Position numbers and translations under genes: made by a program
Part shown: one piece after another, positions 12,101 through 24,100 of the stretch
Position numbering within the stretch: the first letter of the stretch is position 1
How the letters are laid out: every line of letters begins with the position of its first letter
The notes under the pieces: model-generated
Seen by the model: the letters and a program-made list of their open reading frames with translations, nothing else
Database searches by the model: none
Told to the model about the DNA's origin: nothing
From: Bicyclus anynana
Lineage: Eukaryota > Arthropoda > Insecta > Lepidoptera > Nymphalidae
Length of the DNA stretch: 64,000 nucleotides
Reading direction: 5' to 3'
NCBI RefSeq assembly: GCF_947172395.1
Contig: NC_069099.1
Coordinates: 11,785,740-11,849,739, forward strand

Positions 12101-15100
12101 TTATAGATTAATTTCTTATTACTATTATCAACCTAATTTTTCATGAACCACTACTGGTAGACTCTTCCCTCCTATAAGAGGGTACTTGAAGATTCGATAT
12201 GTAGATCCAATGCGGTTTGACGGGCATAGCTTGTAAGACCATCAATATCGAAAGACAATGACCGCGTCTGACGGCCTAACTTGCTCTCTGAGGCTTGTAT
12301 ATGTAATACCTTATATAAATACCTATAATACCTTAAATAAGTATAATCAACTCCTGGCTTCTACTAAGAATTTCTTGGAAGAAAACTCAAATTGCCTGAC
12401 GGATAAGCCCGCTCGCTCTGTATTTCGTTCGAATAGGACGGAAGAGAATAATATTTTCATCCTAGGCCTGCAGTTCTAAAAATTGTTAATAATATTCGTA
12501 AGGATCGTAAAAATACTAACCTGATATATTGTGATGGCTTGTCGTTAGCAATAATGGTAATACTGGATGGCATGTGATGTCGTTAACTCTAAACCTATGA
12601 CCCGATGCTCTAGAAGCGTGACCTATTGATAACACCTGAAAAAAGAATAGTTTATTAGATTCAGAGTAATTATCGTTAGTTCAGCTATTGGCCATTTTTA
12701 ATAATAATCATTAAATTATTCTTTTTTTAACAAAAATTTTACAAGGGTCCGCTATTTAACACTTATCGACGAACTTTTCGCCTTTAACACGTCTTATTCG
12801 AATTTTAGCTTAATGTTTATAGGATACCAAAATTAAAATGTCACTAACACCGAAGTTGCCATGGCAACGAACGATGTAATAGCGTTGCAACTTTACAGAA
12901 TGCAGTGGCTTCTTTCATACCTGTGAAAATTTGGATTTGTCGTCGAACGTTAACTGCCACAAGTTAAGGGTTCCGTTAGTGTGGTTAGTGACCATGGATA
13001 TAACTGGCGCGGACTCCAACACGTCGCCGTCCTGGTTCTCCCCGAGATCTTCGGTTACGACACTGGTTTTCCTCTTCATTTCATTGTTGTTTTCTTCTCG
13101 TGCACCTGCAGATATAAATTAAATGTACTTTAGGAAAGACAGAACTATTAAAACTTATTTCAGGCGTGATTACAGTAGAATGAGAGCTTATTTTATGTTT
13201 CTTGTAAAGAGTAAGTATTATATTCAGTAGATTAGATTAAGTAAATCATCCAGACCTTACAAAAAACCCTTACTGTTTCAATAAAGCACATCCATTAGGC
13301 CCAAGATGCATCAACGACAAATCTAACGACGTGAATAGCAAATATTGAGAACTATTAGCGTCGAAATTGCTCTCGAGTGAGCGATATTTTCCTAGGCCTA
13401 AATGTTTGCATTTTGATTAAATTCAAATTTATTGATCGTGTTATAGGAGTTATAGTTCTTTCGGAAGTTAACAGTATTTTAATCAAGGGTTAATTTAATT
13501 CTGACAAATATTTTAATCTGTGCTTTAGTTACTTTCATAAGTTTTTTATAGTATAGCATACCATTTTCTTGTTGCGCATTTTGTTCATCGTTTTGTGTCC
13601 AATCTGTCTCCTCCTTCTCTTCCTGTACACTCGCTAGTGGCGTGGTCACTGTTTCACCCTGTTGAGGTTGGCCTGAAGAAATATAGTTCAATCTCAGACT
13701 TCATTTTGATACACTTAAAAGGAATTTATAATTGTTAGTTGTCAAACTAACCTTTGCTTTGCTTTTGAATCAATTAAATGAATTATGGAGAGAGACAGGT
13801 TTAACAGAGACTTTCTAAGGGCATCTCCGATCAAAATTTGACCTAGGCTTAGAGGGATGTTCCCATAGTTCAATAGAGAATTACCCGGCGTGACATGCAT
13901 AGTCTGGCAAGTTCGTTGATATCACTCCCATGATATGCGCACGACGGGGGGAAGACTGCGCATGCGTGCGGGGAAGTGACGTGCATCAGTCGTGGGATTT
14001 ACATTCATCCCCCCCCGGCCCGCGCGCAACGTCGGGAGTGTTACGAACGAAGTTGCCAAGCTAGTCATGTGAGACAAAAAATTCGGTACAGAGTGATTGA
14101 GGTATACATGGTTGTAGCGTCGCCCAGTTGGAACGCGGATGGGATGCGCGTAGAGAACGACTAGCGTGTTAGAAAAATGTGGCGGACGGAACGAAACTAT
14201 GCACTCTGTGGTTTACCACAAGCCACAGGGTGCGGTGCGGCGCCGCACCGGAAACATTTTGCTGCATCACTGTACACAAGTGGTATGTGCAAAAAGTGCA
14301 GGTAGCAAAAAGTGTGCCTGCGGTGCGGCGCCGGAACTCACTGTCTGGCATATCATTGATATTTATAAGCAGGGCGCCGCGCCGCGAAGCCACGAAAATA
14401 TAATATATTAGAGCCATCAACCATGCTATATATTTGAGCCATCAACATGCATACGTAACCATGTAGGGCTCAGATACATTCCAGTGCATAGTGTATTCTC
14501 TGACACACTGCAGATACGTAACAATAACTATTATTACGTTTTTGCACGTCTTGCGTTTTATTTCTCTCTTGTGGATATTAAAGTGCTTTCCTTTTTTCCT
14601 TTCCTGTGTTCCTGTTTCTTTCTGTAATCGACGGGCAGGCGGACGGCGACGTGACGCGATAGGACGAGTTTCACGTAGCGTGTCGTAAATATGTGTAGGT
14701 AGGTGAGGTAAGTATAGGTAAGTATTACTAGCAACTACAAGCACCGCACCGTGTGCTTCTCCTTTACTACCTTACCTAGCATTAGTTAACAGAATGGCTC
14801 TTTAGGTCATCACCGACTAGACTGAGACTTCGGTTTATCGGGACGTTCCAATCGATCAGTAGAGAGACTTACCCGGTGTGACGGGCTTGGTCCGGTGTCG
14901 CACGTACAGCGGCTGCGCGGCGGCGTGGTACAGAGCGGCCGGCGTGCACATGGTGGTGGCGTCGCCCAGCGGGAACGCGGATGGGATGCGCGCTGAGAAC
15001 GACACCTGCGCCTGCCGTATGGCGCCCGCTTGCAACTCGTCTAACCACTCGCATACCCTGCGACATAATGTATGTTAATAGCTTTTTAAAAATATAATCA

Positions 15101-18100
15101 AAAATACCTTTGCCTTCGACGAATATTATTTTCAAACTGTGCTAGGAGTGGGTGCGACAATATTCAAAATTGGCCGAGCTTATTGAGCTTATTGAATCGA
15201 GCTGATTGAGCGAGACCACTCAGTTTTATATCTGTTCCCATTGTCGTGATTACGGCAATTTACCCCAGACCAGGCCTGGCGCACTCCGTGTTTTAGCGCA
15301 AACGTACGGGTACATGGTCGCGGTTTCCTGGGGGTGACTTAAACAGTAAATAAAACGACTTGCTAATAATTTTGTTCGAACTGAATTGCGCCATATTGTG
15401 TCGTAGCGAGAGTCGCTATTTGTTTTAATGACGTTGCGTGTGAAAGTGAATCTTCTGTACTTATACATATGTTTTCTGTGCCCAGACTATTTTGAGTATT
15501 TCTGTCTTCTAACATATTTTCCTATAGTTTGTTATTTAGTGGAGTGGCTCAAAGAACATGTTTAGCCTGCAGTCCTGTTGTTAGTATCTAAGTTCCATAT
15601 CTTCTCTTTTCTCTTTCTCATTCCAATGTAAATCTGGCTCTGCAGTGGATCATAGTATATACATAGATAATAGTAGAATATTAATAGGAAAAGCAAGGCT
15701 TACCATATAAGAAAACTGCCATCTACAGGGTGTATAGAGAACAGCAGGTCGGGACTCTGATGCCAGTCGCGCAGCAACCCTTCTATCTTGGCGTCGAGCG
15801 AGTCGGGCAAATGCGTGCACGTGACGTCAGTCGCTATCGAGTTTATCGACGTGGTGTTCGATAGGCTGGGGTGGCTGTGATTTCCGCTGCCTGTACATTT
15901 ATATATTTATGTTGCAGAATTCAAATAACTATGACTTGACAAAGTCATAAATTGACAATGTATAGACAATACTGCCCTTGTAGCCTAGTGGCACGTCGAT
16001 TCTCTTTCTACGATCCCAAACGCTTTGAAAACTAGAAAAATGTATGGGAATGATGAATCTTGATTGACCTGTCGATGTCATTAGCAAACATTTTTCTAGT
16101 TTTCGCAGCGATTGCGATCGTAGAAAGAGAATCGACTTGCCACTTGGCTACAGGGGCTGATGTAAAAAATACCACATTTGTGTCAAAAAATGTACTATTA
16201 AGTATTTTGCATCAGATTTTTTTCATTTATAATTTAATTTTTAATCGGCTTATTAAAAATCGGGTCAATCATAGGGTTTATATTCTTTAAAAACACTTTC
16301 CTTCATATTATAAATAATATTTTTATATATTAACAAAACAAGGCATTTTTATGTAAGCTAGTTTTATAAATATCACCAAACTTCTAGCCCGCTCTGAAAG
16401 CGGAACATAACTGCACACTGCACAAAACATATCTCAGCGGGGTAATAAACCTGCTCCCCTAGCCAAGTGGGACGTCGATTCACTTTCTACTATCGCTAAC
16501 GCTTCGAAAACTAGAAAGATGTATGGGAATGACATAGCCTATCGACAGGTCACGTGATCAAGATCTGTCATTCCCATACATTTTACTAGTTTTCAAAGCG
16601 ATAGCAATCGTAGAAAGAGAATCGACGCGCCACTTGGCTAGGGGGGCAGGGCAGTTCGATGTGTTGCAACTTCATAGCAGACTAGAAGTTTGGTGCGGAT
16701 ATACCTGGTTGTTCGTCACTATTGCTGTTGTCTTCGGACTGAGCTTTAATTAAATGATGACTCGGCCGCCTATTTCCTACATAGCAGCATGAAATAAGCA
16801 ATGAAGCACATATTCGAAGCTTTAGTATTAAGCGTATGGTTTTCTAATACAGTTTAAATAAAATAAATCCATAATATGGTTAGTTTTGAATAAATTTGAA
16901 ATACTTCATTTGATGTAGTTTCTTTGCTGAAGCTCCTTTTTATTTTTCTATTTCTTTAATATTGAAAAAAAGACATTTTTCTTTCTTTATTTTCTATAAT
17001 ATCTTTACACCTTACACAAAAGTCCAAGAAAGGACATACAACCAAAGTCCGTAAATACGAGTATAGAGTATATACCATTCTACCGGCAAATGCGTATTTA
17101 AATTAAGAATTGAATTCCTTATCGAAATTAAAAGGGACACTTTAAAATTTCCTAAATAAAAATCAATAAAAAAACGAAAAAATTAATTCACATGAATGAT
17201 ACCTTGTAATAAAATTAGGACCTGTTATGCCCATATTTAAGCGATACTCCAAATTTCATATATTATGTATAAATTCATTTCAATGTCGAACAACTAATAC
17301 TTTAATACGATCTATTGTAATATTATTTTGTATATTGAAGCAGAAAGCAATTACTTTTTTGTTTATTGAAAAAACGATTGCAATGTCCATAAGAGGTAGG
17401 TACTTTGGAATACATATATGTATATTTTTTATATTTAATACTAACATAAACTTGCTAGATATGCGCCGGACCAAAGGCAAACCAGAACTTTTATATTGTT
17501 CCATTGTAGGCAAACTGCTTCGCTGTTTTCGCCCGCGCGGTGCAGAGGTACAGGTAATGACGACAGGGGAGCAAAACTGTGCACTACGCGCATGTCAATG
17601 AATGTATAAATGAGTAGCAGACGCCCGCAACTTTGTCCGCGTGGAAAATATTATTGCACTGTCCTTGACCTTCTTAATCAGGTCCTGTCGCAAATTCAGT
17701 TCTTAGCAGACGTATATTAACTATAATCTACCTCCTGTTAAATTTCATCTCTGTACATTATATACGGTTTTCGATATTTTCGGAAACATCAATGTTGCTC
17801 GGTAGCAGTAACGAGCATGTCGGTACTACAACCCCGGGTGGATCAGTCACTAAGAGCTCTACAAGTGATATACTTCTGTACTCTGTTATCAACCTCCCAC
17901 CAATGTACCGCGAGGGCGAAGGCTCGTTACTATGACGTTAGTATAACGTTATGTACCGCATAAAAGTAAAGCAAGCACTGATGTTAGATATCTAAAAACA
18001 CTTACTTTCATGCTCTCCGTCCGGATGGTTGGTGTGTTCGGAACCAGAGCCGCCTTCGTCCGTTTCTTCTTTGTCTAAAATCTGAAATAAATAAAAATTG

Positions 18101-21100
18101 TATTTAATATGGAATAGGTGCAGCCAGTACTTCGAAGAAGTTCAATACGAGGAATTTATAAGAAATGATAAATATGTAAGAAAGAATTTAAAAGAAAACC
18201 CAGTCAAACGAAATGTAACTATATAATTCGCATTACAGGTAAAATTGAGAAAATATATAAATATCGGCATCGTCGAAATCGATGACTAAATGTGTGATGT
18301 TGCTATTTTTTTCATTTTATTAACTTTTCCTCGATAGATGGACTACACAATTTTAAAATATTCTCGCCTCGGATTCGTTCAGATTGTTATGGGTAGCAGA
18401 CGCCTAGCAGTTTCACCTGCGTAGTTCTAATTTCCATGGGAATACGGGAATAAGACATAGCCTATGTTCATCAGGGATCTAACAATGAAAAAACTTTTCA
18501 AATTGGTCCAGAAGTTTCACAGCAATGCGCATGATGACTAAGTTTTAATATAAGTATTAATTTTTATGAGATATTCCTAACAAATCATTCCTCTTTATTA
18601 TATTAGTATAGATAACACTAATTATCAGCCTATTTTCACGGCACATTTTAAAGCTAGGCATAAATTATATCTCCTTTATAGCTAGGAGCAGCGTCGTGGG
18701 TCTAAGCTCCATAAATCTTATATAAGAAGGAACACTTTATAGCTTTAGGCTACCTTCTTATAGAAGATTTATGGAGCTTAGACCTACCACGTTGCTTCAA
18801 TGCGTGTTGGTGGACTTAGGGTTATTTATAGCTAACACTAAAAACACACTTTTTTAGTGAGATCGTGCAGTATCGCCTCCGCTTGGCTGGTGAAGTGCAT
18901 CTCCTTGTTGTGCAGCCAGTGCAGGATGAAGCGGCCTCCGCCCGCCAGCGACGGCACCAGCGGGATGTCCGTCTCCGCGTTGATAGACGCCGCCAGGTGG
19001 AAGTGCAGCCCTGGAGAATACGTGAGATAGATTTTTTAATGTTGTTTTGTATAAAAAAAAACTACGGAGTTATTGTCAAATTTTATAAAGACTAGCGGAC
19101 GCCCGCGACTTCGTCCGCGTGGAATTTAGTTTTTCACAAATCCCTCAAGAACCATGGATTTTTCCGGGATAAAAAGTAGCCTATGTGTTAATCCATGCTA
19201 TAATATATCTCAATACCAAATTTCAGCTAATTCGGTTAAGTAGTCGAGGCGTGGAAGAGTAACAATCATTCATATCATTAAAATCATCCGTTTTCGCAAA
19301 TTTGGGGAAACCATGGATTTTTTCGGGATAAAAAATAGCCATTCCAAATTTTAGCCAAATCGCTTCAATAGTAGCGGCGTTAAATACGTAACAAACATCC
19401 AAACATCCATACAAACTTTCGCGTTTATAATATTAGTAGTATAGGATTCCAAAAAATACAATGGCTAAATATTGCCATGGGGTTAGCTTATATACAGTGA
19501 CGTATATAAGATTGTAGATCAGAAACAAACAAAACATTTGTTAGGGTATGCAGTACATTAATGCATGTATGAAGTGCACGCCACTGCTTATAGCTAGGGA
19601 GTCGAAGAGAGGATTTTGGGATATATTAGGGTCAGACAAGCCTATGGATGGAACCTATGGTTAGAGCAACCAAAAAAAAAAAAATTACTTCAGAACGACT
19701 CAACCAGAAATATAGAATAACTTGATCTAACCAAAATTCCTAAATTCACCTCTCTGATACATTACCATCTGTGATTGAAAGGTTATCAAAATCACACAAC
19801 TAACCTCCAGTATAAGATGTGGAGTGGTAGGGGTTGTGGAAATCGTGCGCGCTGTACGTGGAGGGGAGAGTGGGGATCGGTGCGCCGGGCTGCTTTGACG
19901 ACTGGGCATTCCGCCGGATGTGGAAACACGTTCTGGAACAATCGAGAATAGTAAAGTGAATGTAGTAAGCCCGTGAGTTCCCTTTGGAAACTGACGTAGG
20001 TCTATAGCGTTTTGAAGTTCCACATAATACCAATATTAACTCAGCTTTATGAAATCTTTACGTTGTCGAACTTTGAGTAATGGCGAAAACCAAAAAGACG
20101 CCTGGACATACAATTGTTAAACGCTCACTTTATGCTTTATGATTTAACGATGCCTAAAGTTATACTGGTACATGGTTTACTGTAGAATCGTAGATAGTCA
20201 CTACACCTGACGTCACGTATTCGTTGGCACGAAAACAGCAAACAACAAGCTGAAGACGAAGAAAACTGACTTACACCCAGCCGCATACCTTAGTCTTCGC
20301 TTATACGCATAGATATGACGCCACACGTTCGTTGGTACGCAAAAATTGCTGACAACTCACTTCACATACTTCAAGCGCTTCAAGCGTCCTACTAGTCCAC
20401 TCATGTACGCACAGATATGACGTCACACGTTCGTTGGTACGCAAACAATGATTACAGATTCACTTCATATGAGAGTGCGCAGACACGCAGCCGCCGCCCT
20501 ACTCGTCCACTCATGTACGCACAGATATGACGTCACACGTTAGTTGGTACGCAAACAATGATTACACACTCATTTCATATGCTTTAAGCGCTGCATAAAC
20601 CGGTGCTTGTGTCGGTGCGTGGCTTGCTGTCGTCGCGGCAGGGAGCGCGAGTGCGCGGACACGCAGCCGCCGCCCTACTCGTCCACTCATGTACGCACAG
20701 ATATGACGTCACACGTTCGTTAGTACGCAAACAATGATTACAGACTCACTTCATATGCTTTAAGCGCTGCATAAACCGGTGCTTGTGTCGGTGCGTGGCG
20801 CGCTGTCGTCGCGGCGGCGAGCGCGAGTGCGCAGACACGCAGCCGCCGCCCCACTCGTCCTCGGGTAGCAGCGTCTCCGCCCACACGCGGCAGATGTTGT
20901 CCACGCATGACGTCACTAGCACGTTGCCTACGCTACCCCTAAATGATACAAAATTACAATTGGTTTTTTTTTTACTGTCAAGTTAATTCCTGTTTGCGAT
21001 CCCACAGTAACAGGATATCTCACACCAGAATTTAAATGTTGTGTACATTGTTAAATGTACCAGAATTTAAATAATGTGTTTAAGTAAAATTGTAAAATAC

Positions 21101-24100
21101 GTTAATTTATTATCTAACTCGTGATATTATAATCTACCGTCATATTGTGAACTAAAATTTAACGTGTTATTTTCGGTATATTATAATCGGAATCGGAATA
21201 GCAATCTTAGAATGTCAACTGTCCGAACTTGCCACTGATTGATCGGCCTTACAGCAGACCGTTTTGTGTCCATAGAGTTAGGAATGAACACACATAATTA
21301 TGTAAGTCAAATAAAATACTTCAAGAATTGTGACGTCACATATTTATTTATTATTTTATTATACCTAAAGACTGCCCTATACTACAGTCTTTCTTTATGG
21401 GTACTGTTTACCAACAATGAAATTAGAAATGAAGGTAGAAAAACGCATGTCATTTCATAACGTATTTATTTTAAATTATGTGTGGTTTGTTATAAAATAT
21501 TATATAAAACATATTAACCATGACTAATATAGTTTCAAGCTAATTAATCAAATTTATTTTCATTAATGTAAGAACAAGTTAATTATAATAATTATTAGCT
21601 GTCATATGACTAGTGCTTTATATCCTCATATTTAATTTGTTTGTTGGTAAACAGTATTCATCAAGAAAGGTTGTAGTATAAGACTGTGGTCTATCACTTA
21701 GGACTGAAAACTGCACAGTTCACAGTTGAACTGACAATTTCAATCAATTGAAATATCATTAGCAGTTAATACTGGTTTGTAGAAAAAATTATTGAACGTT
21801 TGCTTACTTGGGCATATATTTGCTCGTCTTCCGCCACGACAGGTGCGTGACGGCGCGCGGGTGCGCCACGTATATGAACGTGTAGTTCAGCTCGGGCGGC
21901 GCGTGCTCGCCGTGTGCCTGCACCAACACTGTGAATGTCATCATTATATGAGAATAGTAATTATATGCCGTGATAGCACAGTGGATATGAACATTGCTTT
22001 CGATTCGGATGGCGTAGGTTTAGTGTAAGTAGAGTACACGCTACGCCTGTAAGCTAAACAGAGGCCGCGCTTAACTTTTTTGTTTATAATCGCAACTGCG
22101 CAGATTTCTTACTGATTTCTTCTTCTATTATTATTATTAGATTTTTTTTTTATTTTTATTGAGTCCGCTAGTGACCTTGACATAGTTTTATATAAACAAA
22201 AAAATCAACTTATTACTAACATGCACAGCGTATGCAAAATCTTATTAAAGCAAACATTGCTTGCAATACTTTCATCTAATAATGTTACAAAACAAATACT
22301 TATTTTACAATTTAATTTGAAATCTAATCTACCCTAATTAAAAGGGCAAATAAAGTATATGAAAAAAGGTAAACTATTTCTGCATATAAAACTGTACAGG
22401 ATGTAGCAGAGTATTGTGTTTTGGCAAGTCCACTAATAGGAGCAGAAATGCATAACATTTAAAAAAAAAAACCATGTTTTCATACAAAGTAATTTAAATA
22501 ATTCCAATTATCCATTTAACACACGCCTTTATCTTCCATTTTAAAATACGAAGTGGTAAGACTAGACTAGTAAACTATAAAAAATATCAATGAATAATTT
22601 TGGCTAGGTCATAATATATGCGAAAATTACCTTTATTTTGATACCATATTTTGACGAGTCTATCGTTGACGCCCGACGTGGCGAACAAAACGCCGTCCGG
22701 TGAAAACGCGAGGTGGTGCGCCGGCGTCGCCGTGTGACACTGCCACACACACAGCCAACCCTGCACACACCGTAATATCAGCTTAGTCATTTAAGTATAA
22801 TAATATATTTTTTTTTATTCTTTACAAGGTAGCCCTTGACTACAATCTCACCTGATGGTAAGTGATGATGCAGTCTAAGATGTAAGCGGGCTAACTTGTT
22901 AGGAGGAGGATAGAAATCTAAACCCCTTTCGGTTTCTACACGACATCGTACCAGATTGCTTAATTGGCGGTACAGCGGTAAAGCGGTACGCCTTTGCCGG
23001 TACGGTGGTAACTAGTCACAGCCGAAGCCAGACCTGTACCAATTTTGTAAATTTTGTAAATCCAATTTTGTAAACCCAGGACCTCCGATTTGTAAATCCA
23101 CCGCGCATACCACTGCGCCACGGAGGCCGACTGTCTGCCTAGCCAATGGCTATAATCCCAATGTGAAGTAATCCCCAGTACCAAATCATTCGTCCCAACG
23201 CAACGAAAAAGATAGCAATGTTTCCAGTTGCGACGCTATTGGTTGACAGCATAGCTAACCAAGTCTTGGAAGTACTACCACTACGCATATGTGTGCCGCC
23301 AAGCAGTTTTACTGTGTTTCAATCTGAAGTGAAGAACAATACATATGAAGCTTAACATCTACGCTTAGAAAATGTAAAGCTAGCCATTGACAATCAAGTA
23401 TACCCACGCTTCTGCAACGCTGCCCGCAGCGAAGACGTTTCCAACGACCAACACACGATCAGTTATAGTAGTTGGTGCTGCAGAAACGTGGGTATACCTG
23501 ATCGTCAATGGCTAGCATAAGATTAAAATAAAACGTAGATACTTCATAACAGTGCGTCAGAGAATTTTTACGGTCATTGTAATGTACAATCAAAACAAAT
23601 CGAGATCGTTCGGTAAATGCTAGATAACGTGCCTACGCTAGACTCAAACAATGATATCAGTATAAAGATGTTAGTTTTATCTTATCTGGCGACTAAATAT
23701 CTAAACATGATCAACTTACGGGTTCGTCGTCTTCCGGCGGTTTCGTCTTTTCTTCTTTGTCGCCGCCGATTTGGAATGTGACACCGGAACTGGCTGCAAC
23801 ACAAACAAATCATTTATATTATTATTAGCGGACGCCCGCGACTTCGTCCGTTTTTGGAATTTAGTTTTTCACAAATCCCTCGGGAACCATGGATTTTTCC
23901 GGGATAAAAAGTAGCCTATGTGTTAATACATGCTATAATATATCAGCTAATTCGGTTATGTAGTCGAGGCGTGAAAGAGTAACAAACATTCATATCATTA
24001 AAATCATCAGTTTTCGCAAATCTCGGGAAACCATGGATTTTTTTCGGGATAAAATGTGTTAATCCAGAGTAAAATCCATTTCCATTTCAAATTTTAGCCA

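Noticed and set aside
13976..14164. 62-codon plus-strand open frame containing VVASPSWNADGMR
   Set aside because: It is the antisense of the decayed exon 13 copy plus a MITE, not a gene.
17227..17601. 124-codon plus-strand open frame in intron 10
   Set aside because: AT-driven composition (Ile/Phe/Lys-rich), no domain, and it ends in a degraded dispersed repeat.
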